This document shows, piece by piece, positions 16,973 through 26,026 of a stretch of DNA of 64,000 bases; within the stretch, counting starts at the first letter, position 1, and the number at the start of each line of letters is the position of its first letter. Source of the DNA: Candidatus Alcyoniella australis. GTDB lineage: Bacteria > Lernaellota > Lernaellaia > JAVCCG01 > Alcyoniellaceae. The notes beneath the pieces are model-generated. The model was not told the origin of the DNA, searched no databases, and was given only the letters and a program-made list of their open reading frames with translations. Position numbers and translations under genes: made by a program. The stretch spans positions 62,001 through 126,000 of the forward strand of contig JAVCCG010000119.1 of NCBI GenBank assembly GCA_030765605.1. Direction: 5' to 3'.

Positions 16973-17626
16973 GTGGCGAGCCAGGAACTGAAACAGACGA
17001 TCGAGGGAAACCTCGCGCCCGGGCCGCCGCAAAAACGCGGCCTGATGCGGCGGCTCTACGACTGGGTTTTGCATTGGGCTGAGACGCCCTACGGCTCGTG
17101 GGCCCTGGGGCTGCTCGCGGTGGCCGAGTCGAGCTTCTTCCCGATTCCACCCGATCCGCTGCTGATCGTGCTCGTGCTGGGCAAGCGCAGCAAGGCGATG
17201 TTCTTCGCCGCGCTGACCACTCTGGGCTCGGTGATCGGCGGCGTGGGCGGCTGGCTGATCGGGATGTTCCTGATGCAGGCCGTGGGGCAGTCGATCATCG
17301 ACTTCTACGGCGCGCAGGAACAGTTCAACTACGTCGAGAAGATGTACAACGAATGGGGCGTGATCTTCCTGTTCACCGCGGCGCTGACGCCGATCCCCTA
17401 CAAGGTCTTCACCATCGCCAGCGGCGCCTTTGGCATGAGCCTACTGCCCTTCGTGCTGATCAGCCTGATCGGTCGCGGGCTGCGCTTCTTCGCGGTCTCG
17501 GGTTTGATCTATCTGTTCGGGCCGCCGATTCAGCGCTTTATCGACAAATATTTCAACCTGCTGGCGATCCTGTTCGTGGTGCTGCTCGTGGCCGGCTTCG
17601 TGTTGATCAAGTATTTCTTCCATTGA
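16973..17626 (+). CDS. YqaA-family (DedA/SNARE-associated-like) membrane protein
   Basis: 217 residues from the GTG at 16973, which follows GGAAGGAG by four bases; an ATG at 16955 inside pcm would add six residues. A cytoplasmic N-terminus of ~40 residues is followed by the motif ESSFFPIPPDPLL, several membrane helices and the re-entrant-type TPIPYKVFTIASGAFGM. DedA-superfamily proteins are implicated in lipid-carrier translocation; the YqaA branch is uncharacterised. Confidence 0.85.
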   Translation: MASQELKQTIEGNLAPGPPQKRGLMRRLYDWVLHWAETPYGSWALGLLAVAESSFFPIPPDPLLIVLVLGKRSKAMFFAALTTLGSVIGGVGGWLIGMFLMQAVGQSIIDFYGAQEQFNYVEKMYNEWGVIFLFTAALTPIPYKVFTIASGAFGMSLLPFVLISLIGRGLRFFAVSGLIYLFGPPIQRFIDKYFNLLAILFVVLLVAGFVLIKYFFH

Positions 17627-17639
17627 GCGAGGCTGTTGC

Positions 17640-18092
17640 ATGCGCAAGGTGATCGGAGTGATCGGAGCGGGCTCGGCCGATGCTCAGACGCTCGACCTTG
17701 CGCGCGCAGTGGGCGCGGCGATCGCCCGCGCGGGATGCGACCTGGTCTGCGGCGGATTGGGCGGCGTGATGCAGGCCGCCTGCCAAGGCGCGCGCGAGGC
17801 GGGTGGATTGACCATCGGCGTGCTGCCCGGGTCCTCGCGGCACGATGCCAACCCTTACGTGGACGTGGCGATCGTCACAGACATGGGGTATGCGCGCAAT
17901 GTGATCATCGCCCAGACCGCGCAGGCCTTGATCGCGATCAGCGGCGGACCGGGCACGCTCTCCGAGATCGCCATCGGTCTGAAGCTGGGCAAACCGGTGA
18001 TCAGCCTGGGCTCGTGGGATGTCGATCCGCGGATACGCCGTGCGAGCGACCCGCAAAATGCGGTAGAATGCGCGCTGGAGTCGATTAAGTGA
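17640..18092 (+). CDS. LOG/TIGR00725-type protein (Rossmann, possible lysine decarboxylase-like)
   Basis: 150 residues. Rossmann start VIGVIGAG, then LVCGGLGGVMQAACQGAREAGG and the LOG-like SGGPGTLSEIAIGLKLGKPV, which replaces the PGGxGTxxE motif of cytokinin-activating phosphoribohydrolases. Family members bind nucleotide-like ligands; the role of this short subfamily is not established. Its stop overlaps the next gene (GTGA). Confidence 0.85.
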   Translation: MRKVIGVIGAGSADAQTLDLARAVGAAIARAGCDLVCGGLGGVMQAACQGAREAGGLTIGVLPGSSRHDANPYVDVAIVTDMGYARNVIIAQTAQALIAISGGPGTLSEIAIGLKLGKPVISLGSWDVDPRIRRASDPQNAVECALESIK

Positions 18093-18871
18093 GAACTATT
18101 CGAGCGCTGTGGATCTGTTCGGCGATGCTGTTGCTCGCCGCGTTGGCGCTCGCCTGCGGCTCGACCTTCGGCGTGTATCACACGGTGCAACGCGGCCAAA
18201 CGTTGTACTCGATCGCCAAGAGCTACAACATCCCGATGGACGAGCTGGTGCGGCTCAACCGGATCAAGGACCCGGACAAAATCCAGGCCGGCCAAAAGCT
18301 GTTTATCCCCGGCACCCTGGAACACCGCAGCGTCAAGCCGACCTGCGGCCCCAATATTTCTAATCCTGCAACGACTCCGCGACCGAACGTCACGTCCGAT
18401 CCGTCCGCCCAGGTCTCCCGGCCCGACGGCGCCAATCCGTTTGTCGAGGAGGGCAAGCCCGCGCCCGATCTGACGACCTTCGGCCCGGGCTGTGGTCTGA
18501 AGCTGATCTGGCCGGTCAACGGCACGATCTATTCGCGCTTCGGCATGCGCGGCTCGCGCTTCCACGAGGGGGTCGATATCGCGGCGCCCGAGGGTACGGC
18601 GATCGTCGCGGCCGAGGAAGGCACTGTTGTCTACGAGGGCAGCAAGTTCGCGGGCTACGGCAAGATCGTGGTCATCAAACATGCGTGCAACGCGGTCACG
18701 GTCTACGCCCACAATCAACGCAACTTGGTCAGCGAGGGCGACCGCGTGCGCAAGGGGCAGCTGATCGCGCGCGTGGGCCAGACCGGCCGCGCCTCGGGCC
18801 CGCACTGCCACTTCGAGGTGCGGATCAACCGCGTGCCGGCCAACCCCGAGAATTTTTTACCTAAGCGATAG
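18089..18871 (+). CDS. NlpD-like lipoprotein: LysM plus M23 peptidase domain
   Basis: 260 residues starting with GTG. A signal peptide ends in the lipobox LALAC (Cys at about residue 23). A LysM domain follows ([30 protein letters not shown]), then a Pro/Ser linker, then an M23 domain (about 145-255) with [29 protein letters not shown] and GPHCHFEV. The zinc ligands appear present (H in RFHEGVD, HCHFE), so it may be catalytically active, unlike E. coli NlpD. It should act on peptidoglycan from the outer membrane or activate amidases. Context surE-pcm-nlpD supports the name. Confidence 0.88.
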   Translation: MRTIRALWICSAMLLLAALALACGSTFGVYHTVQRGQTLYSIAKSYNIPMDELVRLNRIKDPDKIQAGQKLFIPGTLEHRSVKPTCGPNISNPATTPRPNVTSDPSAQVSRPDGANPFVEEGKPAPDLTTFGPGCGLKLIWPVNGTIYSRFGMRGSRFHEGVDIAAPEGTAIVAAEEGTVVYEGSKFAGYGKIVVIKHACNAVTVYAHNQRNLVSEGDRVRKGQLIARVGQTGRASGPHCHFEVRINRVPANPENFLPKR

Positions 18872-18894
18872 CCTGGATAAGGGAGATAAAACAG

Positions 18895-19410
18895 ATGAAA
18901 CAACTCGCCGAATCGATCCGTGACATCCCGGACTTTCCCAAAGAAGGGATCATCTTCAAGGACATCACCACGCTGCTGGCCGACGCCGAGGCCTTTCACA
19001 AATCGATCGATACCTTTATCGAGCGCTACCGCGCGATAGACATCGACGTGGTGCTCGGGGTGGAGGCGCGCGGGTTCATCTTCGGCGCGGCCCTGGCCTA
19101 CGGCCTGGAGACCGGGCTGGTGATCGTGCGCAAACCCGGCAAGCTGCCCTGGAAGACCCATCAAGTTTCCTACGAGCTCGAGTACGGCAGCGACACCCTG
19201 GAGATCCACCAGGACGCGATCAAACCCGGACAGCGCGTGCTGGTCATCGACGACCTGCTGGCCACCGGCGGCACCACCGCGGCGGTGGTCGAGCTGGTGC
19301 GCAAGATGGGCGGCGAGGTCGTGGAGTGCGCGTTCGTGATCGAGCTCGACTTTCTCAAGGGGCGCGACAAGATCGACGACGCACCGGTGTTCAGCCTGCT
19401 GCATTTCTAA
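18895..19410 (+). CDS. apt: Adenine phosphoribosyltransferase
   Basis: 171 residues, family length. [19 protein letters not shown] and the PRPP-binding loop [14 protein letters not shown] are diagnostic. It salvages adenine to AMP. AGGGAGATAAAACAG precedes the ATG; its TAA overlaps the queE start (TAATG). Confidence 0.97.
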   Translation: MKQLAESIRDIPDFPKEGIIFKDITTLLADAEAFHKSIDTFIERYRAIDIDVVLGVEARGFIFGAALAYGLETGLVIVRKPGKLPWKTHQVSYELEYGSDTLEIHQDAIKPGQRVLVIDDLLATGGTTAAVVELVRKMGGEVVECAFVIELDFLKGRDKIDDAPVFSLLHF

Positions 19411-20045
19411 TGATCGAGGTTTGCGAGCTGTTCGCCGGCCTGGCGGGAGAGGGCGTCTGGAGCGGCCGTGCCGCGGCCTTCGTGCGCCTGTCGGGCTGCA
19501 ACCTGCGCTGTTGCTGGTGCGACACGAGCTACGCCTGGGAGGGCGGCGAACGCATGCGCCGCGCGAGCGTGGTCGTCGCTATACGACGCATGGCGCTTAA
19601 GCGCGTGGTGGTCACTGGCGGCGAGCCGCTGTTGCAGCGCGAGACTCCGCGACTGCTCGCGGACCTGCTCGATCGCGGATTGCACACGGCGCTGGAGACC
19701 AACGGCACGTTTGCGCTGGACCAGGTGCCCCAGGGCGTGCACATCGCGATGGACCTCAAGCCGCCCTCGTCGGGCCACGCTGATAGCGTGCGCTGGTCCA
19801 ACCTCGAACGGCTGGGCCCCAACGACGAGCTAAAGGTAGTGATTGCCGACCGCGCGGATTTGGACTGGCTGGTGCGCGTGCTCCACGAGCGGGCCGATCA
19901 GCTCAACGCGCCGGTCTACGTGCAGCCGGCACACGGCAGGCTCGCGGCGCGCAGGCTGGCCGACTGGTTGGTCGAGCAGCGGCTGGACCTGCGTCTGGGA
20001 ATTCAGCTCCACAAGCTGCTGTGGGGCACGGAGCGCGGTCGATGA
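19410..20045 (+). CDS. queE: 7-carboxy-7-deazaguanine synthase
   Basis: 211 residues from the ATG overlapping the apt stop. Short radical SAM protein with the cluster motif CNLRCCWC and GLAGEGVWSGRAAAFVRLSGC at the substrate site, then VVVTGGEPLLQ. QueE makes 7-carboxy-7-deazaguanine, the ring contraction step toward queuosine. It couples to queC by ATGA. No queD or queF lies in the window. Confidence 0.94.
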   Translation: MIEVCELFAGLAGEGVWSGRAAAFVRLSGCNLRCCWCDTSYAWEGGERMRRASVVVAIRRMALKRVVVTGGEPLLQRETPRLLADLLDRGLHTALETNGTFALDQVPQGVHIAMDLKPPSSGHADSVRWSNLERLGPNDELKVVIADRADLDWLVRVLHERADQLNAPVYVQPAHGRLAARRLADWLVEQRLDLRLGIQLHKLLWGTERGR

Positions 20046-20731
20046 GCGGCGCGGTGCTGCTGCTCTCCGGCGGGCTGGACTCGTCGACCTGCGCTGCCTG
20101 GGCCCGCGACCAAGGGCGCGAGCTGTACTGCCTGACGGTCTCCTACGGCCAGCGCCACTCGCGCGAGCTGCTCTCGGCAAAGCGCGTGGCCCACGAGTTC
20201 GGTGCGGTCGAACACCTGCTGGTCGACGCGCCGCTGGACCGCTTCGGCCACAGTGCATTGACCGACCGCATCGACGTGCCCAAAGATCGCGACCTACAAC
20301 AAATCGGCGCGGACATTCCGATCACCTACGTTCCGGCACGCAACACGGTGCTGCTCTCGCTGGCGTTGGCCTACGCCGAGTCGCGCGGGCTGTTCGAGTT
20401 GGTTATCGGCGCCAACCGCCTGGACCACTCGGGCTACCCCGACTGCCGTCCGGAGTTCGTGGCCGCGTTCGAGGCGCTGGCCGCCACGGCCACGGCCGAC
20501 GCGGTCCAGGGCCGGGGCCGTTATCGCGTTCACGCGCCGCTGATGGATCTGGACAAGGCGCAGATCATCCGCCTGGGCAGCGGCCTGGGCCTGGACTACG
20601 GCCTGACCTGGAGCTGCTACGATCCGCAGGGCGAGGGCGCGCGCGCACGCCCCTGCGGCCGTTGCGACTCGTGCATCCTGCGCGCCAAGGGGTTCAAACA
20701 AGCGGGCCTTGTTGATCCGCTTTTATCCTGA
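20042..20731 (+). CDS. queC: 7-cyano-7-deazaguanine synthase
   Basis: 229 residues from the ATG at 20042. PP-loop motif LLSGGLDSSTC, then YVPARNTVLLSLALAYAE and GANRLDHSGYPDCRPEF, and four zinc cysteines near the C-terminus (C in WSCY, CGRCDSC). It converts the QueE product to preQ0 using ATP and ammonia. Confidence 0.96.
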   Translation: MSGAVLLLSGGLDSSTCAAWARDQGRELYCLTVSYGQRHSRELLSAKRVAHEFGAVEHLLVDAPLDRFGHSALTDRIDVPKDRDLQQIGADIPITYVPARNTVLLSLALAYAESRGLFELVIGANRLDHSGYPDCRPEFVAAFEALAATATADAVQGRGRYRVHAPLMDLDKAQIIRLGSGLGLDYGLTWSCYDPQGEGARARPCGRCDSCILRAKGFKQAGLVDPLLS

Positions 20732-20806
20732 CAAAGCTCATAATCAGGACTCGATCGGTGGTGTATCGTCTGAATTATTGCGATGGACCATCGGGAGGAG
20801 TGAAAC

Positions 20807-21361
20807 ATGGGCAACAAGGTTGTCGAACTTTTAAACTCACGATTCGCCGGACGCTCGATTACCAGCGAGCCGTTGGAAAAGGCGATTGTCGCCGAGCTGA
20901 TCCAGGCCGCGCGCCTCACGCCCTCGTGCTTCAATAATCAGCCCTGGCGGTTTTTATTTCTGCAAAGCGCGGACGCGATCGCCAAGGGGACCGAGGCGCT
21001 CAGCGCGGGCAACAAGCCCTGGGCCGGACGCGCGCCGCTGCTGATCGTGGGCTACACCCGTGCGACGGATGATTGCCAACTGCCCGACGGCCGCGAGTAC
21101 CACCAGTTCGATCTGGGGATGTCGGTGATGAACATCCTGCTCGCGGCCACGCACCACGGTCTGGCCGCGCGGCCCATGGCCGGGTTCGATCCGGCCAAAA
21201 TTAAGCAGCTGTTCAAGCTCGAAGAGGACTGCCAGCCGCTGGTGATGATATCCGTAGGACACACGTCCACGGACGAGAGCCATCTGCCCAAGCACTACCT
21301 GGGCAAGGCGCACTCGCCTCGCGAGCGCAAGGATGCCGACGAGATCGTAACCAAGCTATAG
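20807..21361 (+). CDS. Nitroreductase-family flavoprotein
   Basis: 184 residues. The FMN-binding start RFAGRSITSEPLEKAIVAELIQAARLTPSCFNNQPWRF and LGMSVMNILLAATHHGLAARPMAGF fit the NADPH-dependent nitroreductase fold. Substrate unknown. A GGGAGGAG site precedes the ATG. It converges on the SGNH gene, their ends overlapping by six bases. Confidence 0.9.
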   Translation: MGNKVVELLNSRFAGRSITSEPLEKAIVAELIQAARLTPSCFNNQPWRFLFLQSADAIAKGTEALSAGNKPWAGRAPLLIVGYTRATDDCQLPDGREYHQFDLGMSVMNILLAATHHGLAARPMAGFDPAKIKQLFKLEEDCQPLVMISVGHTSTDESHLPKHYLGKAHSPRERKDADEIVTKL

Positions 21362-22807
21362 CCCGTAGCGGGCGGGAATCAACGGCAGGGGGATGCGCCG
21401 CGTTAGTTGGCCCAGGGCGGTGAATCCAGGGCGCTGAGCGCGTAGCTCGTCGAGTGTCGGCTTGGCCCAGTCGGCCGGGGGCGAGTGTTGCGCGGCCAGC
21501 TTGCAGATCTGTTCGACGATCTGAAACTGCTCGAAGACCCGCGGCAGTTCCAGGGCGCTCTGCAGACCGCCGAGCACATTTCCGCAGCTTTTTCCCGCGA
21601 ATTCCTCAAGCTCGGTTGCGATGCCCATCTCCTCGATCTGCTGGGCCGCAATGCCTTGGACCAGCCCCAGATCGCTGATGCCGCGCAGCATTTCCCGCGC
21701 GATCCACATTGCGCCGGGCAGAGTGTAGTGCACCAGATCCAGGAAGATCTCGTCCTCGATCCGTCCGGCTGCCAACTGGTCGTAGTACTGTCCGGCCAAA
21801 TCCAGCGACGGGACGTCCAGCTGGTGAGCCTTGGCCAATAGGCCGCGCCACAGGGAGGGCGTGCCGCGGAAACGGTTGACGTCGCGATCCAGCGCCTCGA
21901 GCAACAGCGACGTTGCGCGCGACAGCTCTCCTTGGTCCCAGGCCGCGATTCCCGCTGATTGCAACAGCAGCGGCTCATTGAATTTCTGCAACGCCTGCTC
22001 CGCGATGGAACCCGCCTGGGCCGCGTGTCCGTCGGCCAGCGCTGAGCAGGTCTGCAGCAGTTGGTCCGCCCATTGCGGGGCCGATTGCGGGTCGCTGACA
22101 AACGGCAGCCAGCTGAGCACGTTCACCGGCTGGGTCGCCACCAGCATCGGCGTGCCCAGTTCGTTGCAACGCTGGCTGATCAGGCCCACGGCGTCGGTGA
22201 GGCGCTTGATCAACCGCTGCGGATCGACCTCGCGTTGATATTGCAAAAAGCGCGGCAGCAGTCCGCTGATCCCTATTTCGGGCGCGTCGATGAACCGCAG
22301 CACCTGGCGCACTTTGCGCGGCGCGTTGGGGAGCAACAGCAGGCTGCGTTGCACCTCTCCGTGATCGATGCGCAGCCCGGGGAAGAACGTCGCCTCGAGA
22401 AACTCGCGGTAGAAGGTGTTGTTCCCGGCGAAAACGATCAGCAGGTCGGCTTGGAAATTGCCGCCCTGATCGAGAATGCGCAGCATGTCGGAGGAATCGG
22501 CTCCGGCTACCCCGGCGTTGAGCACCTGCCACTCGCGCTGGGGAGCGAGGCGATGTAGCAAATGTTCGAGCATCGCGGGCCAGGCCAACTCGTTGCCCCA
22601 GGGCGTGCCGTAGGTGGTGGACTCGCCCAGGCAGACGATGCGTGTGACGTTGGGGCCCTTGGGCATCGGCGGCCATTGGGCGAGCTCGATCGTCGGGTGG
22701 CCGAGGACGTAACGCCAGGCGTGGCAGCCGCCCTCGAGAGCGCCCAACGTGCCCGCGCCGCAAAGCAGCGCAAGAAACGATCGGCGTTTGACGTACGAGC
22801 TGAGCAT
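21356..22807 (-). CDS. SGNH/GDSL-like hydrolase with helical insertion, exported
   Basis: 483 residues. The N-terminus VKRRSFLALLCGAGTLGAL is a signal sequence with a twin-arginine pair, and a following GGC might be lipidated, though not in a canonical lipobox. SGNH blocks are visible: IVCLGEST (Ser in place of the usual GDS as GES), NAGVAGAD, the Asn in FAGNNTFY, and DLVHYT matching the late DxxH pair. Between blocks III and V lies about 230 residues of helical, TPR-like sequence. Probably an extracytoplasmic esterase or acyl-transfer protein acting on a glycan or lipid (inference). Its ATG overlaps the pgeF stop. Confidence 0.72.
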   Translation of the reverse strand: MLSSYVKRRSFLALLCGAGTLGALEGGCHAWRYVLGHPTIELAQWPPMPKGPNVTRIVCLGESTTYGTPWGNELAWPAMLEHLLHRLAPQREWQVLNAGVAGADSSDMLRILDQGGNFQADLLIVFAGNNTFYREFLEATFFPGLRIDHGEVQRSLLLLPNAPRKVRQVLRFIDAPEIGISGLLPRFLQYQREVDPQRLIKRLTDAVGLISQRCNELGTPMLVATQPVNVLSWLPFVSDPQSAPQWADQLLQTCSALADGHAAQAGSIAEQALQKFNEPLLLQSAGIAAWDQGELSRATSLLLEALDRDVNRFRGTPSLWRGLLAKAHQLDVPSLDLAGQYYDQLAAGRIEDEIFLDLVHYTLPGAMWIAREMLRGISDLGLVQGIAAQQIEEMGIATELEEFAGKSCGNVLGGLQSALELPRVFEQFQIVEQICKLAAQHSPPADWAKPTLDELRAQRPGFTALGQLTRRIPLPLIPARYGL

Positions 22808-23571
22808 CAGCGGCGAGGCAGAATGAAGCTGCCCTGTCGACCGGTATTAGGGTCGCGGCGATGGGAGAAAAAGCGCTCGGGCTGTGCAAAGCTGTCCTCT
22901 GCCAAGACTTTGATCCGCTGCGGGTCGAGGCCGGCGCGACACAGGTTGAGCACGTTGGCGCGCCACAGATCGAGGCGCGGAGCCGTGCCGTGGTCAACCA
23001 CGTTGCTGCCGAAGCGCCCGATGAATTGTCGTGCCAGGTCGGGCGACACCGCGTAGGATGCCGGGCCGATGGAGGGGCCCAGGGCGGCCAGAATTTGGCC
23101 GGGCTTTGCTCCGAATTCATCGCACAAGCTGCGAACCGCAGCGCCCGGCGCATCGTCGAACGTGCCGCGCCAGCCCGCGTGGATCGCGGCCACTGCCCCG
23201 GAACACGGGTCCGCGAGCAGGATCGGCACGCAATCGGCGGTCAGCACGCCGATTGCAACGCCGGGCACGGAGCAGACTAGGGCGTCGGCCTCGGGCGGCT
23301 GTTCGCTGATCGAGCGCGTCTGCTGTTGGTCGGCGATTACGATCACCCGCGTGCCGTGCACCTGCCCAACCAGCAGCAGCGTCTGCGCGTCAAGGGAAGT
23401 ACGCACCAGCTCGCGATTGCGCTCGACGTTGCGCGCCTCGTCGCCCTGTGTGAACGAGAGGTTGAGCGACGCAAGTGCGCCCTGGCTCACGCCGCCGAGC
23501 CTGGTGAAAAATCCGTGGACGAACCCGGCGCGTTCCAGCAGGTCCGAGTGCATGAGGACGGGATCGCTCAT
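22807..23571 (-). CDS. pgeF: Purine nucleoside/polyphenol oxidase family protein YfiH (PgeF)
   Basis: 254 residues from the ATG at 23571. Family motifs: FTRLGGVSQGALASLNL, GQVHGTRV (metal His), LTADCVPILLADP (metal Cys), and AAIHAGWRGT (second His). YfiH proteins act as purine nucleoside phosphorylase/adenosine deaminase or in peptidoglycan proofreading. Located between rluD-type synthase and the SGNH gene with 4-base overlaps on both sides; rluD-yfiH is a common pair. Confidence 0.93.
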   Translation of the reverse strand: MSDPVLMHSDLLERAGFVHGFFTRLGGVSQGALASLNLSFTQGDEARNVERNRELVRTSLDAQTLLLVGQVHGTRVIVIADQQQTRSISEQPPEADALVCSVPGVAIGVLTADCVPILLADPCSGAVAAIHAGWRGTFDDAPGAAVRSLCDEFGAKPGQILAALGPSIGPASYAVSPDLARQFIGRFGSNVVDHGTAPRLDLWRANVLNLCRAGLDPQRIKVLAEDSFAQPERFFSHRRDPNTGRQGSFILPRR

Positions 23572-24563
23572 CGCCCCTCGCGCAACAGCTCGAGCACGCG
23601 CTGCATCTGATCGGGCAGCGGCGCCTCGAAGCTCATCGACTCGCCCGTGCCCGGGTGCTTTAGGCTCAGGGCGGCCGCGTGCAGCAACGGCCGGTCCGCC
23701 TGGCGCACGGCCTGGGCCGCGGATTGGTTTTTCAAATGCGAGGTCTTGCGTGCGCCGCCGTAGAGCTCGTCGCCCAGAACCGGGCAGTCCAGCCAGGCCA
23801 GGTGTACGCGGATCTGGTGCGTGCGGCCGGTGTGGATCACCAGTTCGAGCAGCGAAGTCTGGGCGTGGCGCTCGAGCACGCGGAAGTCGGTGTGCGCGAA
23901 CCGGCCCTTTCCCGGCTCGAGCACGGCCATCCGCTGGCGGTCGACCGGGTGCCTGCCGATTGGCTGAATGACGCTCCCGCGATCGTCGCGCGGTGCGCTC
24001 CAGCACAGCGCCAAATAGCGTTTGCCGACCTCGCGCTCCTTGAATTGCAATGAGAGCTTGTTGTGCGCAAAGTCGTTCTTGGCCACGACCATCACGCCGG
24101 AAGTGCCCTTGTCCAGCCGGTGGACGATCCCCGGCCGCAGCTTGCCGCCGATGCCCGAGAGATCCTCGCAGTGATGCAGCAGAGCGTTGACCAACGTGCC
24201 CGAGCTGTGGCCCGCCGCCGGGTGCACGACCATGCCCGCGGCCTTGTTGACCACGATCATTTGACAATCCTCGAACAGGACGTTGATCTCGATCTGCTCG
24301 GGCTGGGGCTCGATCGGCTCGGGCTGGGCGTATTGCACGGCCACGCGCTGGCCGGTGCGCAACGATTGGGCCGGTTTGACTGTCTGGCCATCGACCGTGA
24401 TCAGCCCCTCGTTGATCAGCCGTTTGAACTCGCTGCGGCTGTGCTCGGGCAGCCGCTGTTGTACGAAGCGGTCCAGCCGCAGGCCCTGTTCAGCGTCCGA
24501 GACCACGAACTGCTCTTCGACCGGCAGTTCGCTTGCGTGCTCCAGGATCGGCTCGTCGGGCAA
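23568..24563 (-). CDS. rluD: RluA/RluD-family 23S rRNA pseudouridine synthase
   Basis: 331 residues starting at a TTG (24563) preceded by GGAG eight bases upstream. An N-terminal S4 domain (about 30-90: LRLDRFVQQRLPEHSRSEFKRL) is followed by the catalytic domain with HRLDKGTSG (catalytic Asp) and HTGRTHQIRVHLAWLDCPVLGDELYGG. The length and S4 domain fit RluD, which modifies helix 69 of 23S rRNA, but RluC-like specificity is not excluded. Confidence 0.9.
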   Translation of the reverse strand: MPDEPILEHASELPVEEQFVVSDAEQGLRLDRFVQQRLPEHSRSEFKRLINEGLITVDGQTVKPAQSLRTGQRVAVQYAQPEPIEPQPEQIEINVLFEDCQMIVVNKAAGMVVHPAAGHSSGTLVNALLHHCEDLSGIGGKLRPGIVHRLDKGTSGVMVVAKNDFAHNKLSLQFKEREVGKRYLALCWSAPRDDRGSVIQPIGRHPVDRQRMAVLEPGKGRFAHTDFRVLERHAQTSLLELVIHTGRTHQIRVHLAWLDCPVLGDELYGGARKTSHLKNQSAAQAVRQADRPLLHAAALSLKHPGTGESMSFEAPLPDQMQRVLELLREGR

Positions 24564-24590
24564 AATACTCGCTCCATCGAAGTTGAAGTG

Positions 24591-24619
24591 TAGCCTGGAT
24601 TATACATGGTGGTTCGTCA
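24591..24619 (+). repeat. Short end-remnant of the inverted-repeat element
   Basis: TAGCCTGGATTATACATGG then TGGTTCGT follows the left end of the element at 11843-11871 at about 20 of 28 positions. The first 13 bases recur on the complement at 34731-34743. Lies in the gap between the divergent rluD and larC genes. Confidence 0.35.
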
Positions 24620-24700
24620 ATTCAGGTTTTCAGCGATCGCCCGCGCGTTGACCGCCTCGCGCACGGCGCGCTAATCTGCCCCACAGCCGATGGAGGAGCG

Positions 24701-25882
24701 ATGAGAATTGCCTATATCGATCCGCTGGCCGGCCTGGCCGGCGACATGCTGCTATCAGCGCTGGTACACGCCGGGCTCGATCCCAAGCTGGTGCGCGAAT
24801 TGCCGCAACGGCTGGGGCTCGATGGAGTCAAGGTCAGCGTGGGCCGCACCCACCGCGGCGCGATCAGCGCCCGGACGATCAAGGTGCGGCTGGCCTCGCA
24901 ACGAAAGCACCGCAACCTGGAGCAGTTAAACGCGATCATCCGTTCCGCGGACCTGCCGCGTCCTGTGGAGCGCAAGGCGCTGGCTGTTTTCAACAATCTG
25001 GCGCGGGCCGAGGCCGCGGTGCACGGCGAAAAGCTCAGCCGTGTGCACTTCCACGAGGTCGGCATGGACGACGCGCTGATCGACGTGGTCGGAGTCTGCC
25101 TGGGTTTGCATGAGCTTGGCGTGCGACGCATCTGGTGCGGCAGCCTGCCGCTGGGATCGGGCAGCGTGAACTGCCAACACGGCGAGCTGCCGATGCCTGC
25201 TCCGGCCGCGGCGAAGTTGCTGTGCGGCCTGCCGGTGATCATGCGCGAGGACCTGCCCGGCGAACGCGTGACTCCCACGGGCGCGGCCCTGGCGCAGACC
25301 CTGGTCGACTCGTTCGAACGCTTGCCGCGAATGCGTCTGGAGTCGGTGGGCTACGGCGCTGGCTCGCGCGACGAGGGCGGCCTGCCCAACGTGGTGCGGG
25401 TGATGATCGGCGAGGCGCTGGACGAGCAGTTTCCCCAGGCCGCGGTGGCGATCGAGACCAACCTGGACGACATGAATCCCCAGCTGTGCCAAACGCTCAC
25501 CCAGCGGCTGCTCGAAGCGGGCGCCTACGACGTGATCTACGCGCCGGTGACCATGAAGAAGGGACGGCCCGGGCTGTGGGTTCAGGTGATCTGTCCCGAG
25601 GCTGTGGCCGACCAAGCGCGCGAGCTGTTACTGCGCGAGACCACCGCCCTGGGAGTACGTTCGTACGCGGTGGAGCGCAATGTACTGGCCCGCAGCAGCG
25701 TCGAGGTGCACACGGCCTATGGCACGCTGCGGGTTAAGCTCGGGATCACCCGTTCGGGCGAGGTGCTCAACGCCCACCCGGAGTTCGACGACTGTTGCCG
25801 CGCTGCGGACGAACACTCGGTCCCGGTCAAAGAGGTGATCCAAGCCGCGCTGACCGCCTACAGATTGTCGAATAGCAGGTAG
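24701..25882 (+). CDS. larC: Nickel pincer cofactor biosynthesis protein LarC
   Basis: 393 residues as one continuous frame. The family start AYIDPLAGLAGDMLLSALVHAGLD, RVHFHEVGMDDALIDVVG, GAALAQTLV and TNLDDMNPQLCQTLTQRLLEAGAYDVIYAPVTMKKGRPG are characteristic. LarC is a CTP-dependent nickel insertase that completes the cofactor of lactate racemase and relatives. Neither larB, larE nor a LarA-type enzyme is in the window. GGAGGAG precedes the ATG. Confidence 0.93.
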   Translation: MRIAYIDPLAGLAGDMLLSALVHAGLDPKLVRELPQRLGLDGVKVSVGRTHRGAISARTIKVRLASQRKHRNLEQLNAIIRSADLPRPVERKALAVFNNLARAEAAVHGEKLSRVHFHEVGMDDALIDVVGVCLGLHELGVRRIWCGSLPLGSGSVNCQHGELPMPAPAAAKLLCGLPVIMREDLPGERVTPTGAALAQTLVDSFERLPRMRLESVGYGAGSRDEGGLPNVVRVMIGEALDEQFPQAAVAIETNLDDMNPQLCQTLTQRLLEAGAYDVIYAPVTMKKGRPGLWVQVICPEAVADQARELLLRETTALGVRSYAVERNVLARSSVEVHTAYGTLRVKLGITRSGEVLNAHPEFDDCCRAADEHSVPVKEVIQAALTAYRLSNSR

Positions 25883-26026
25883 GCCTTGTTACGTCCGAGC
25901 GTTTGGTAAGACCGTAATGTCGGCGTTTGACAGCCCAGTTCGCCGGAGAGACAATAAAGATAGGCGGCCTAGACGACTAAATGGCGGGGAGACGGGCCCA
26001 ATCGCGGCCTGTCGAGGAGTGAAGAG

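Noticed and set aside
18868-18882. TAGCCTGGATAAG as another element terminus
   Set aside because: Only about 11 matching bases with no adjoining element sequence; could be chance.
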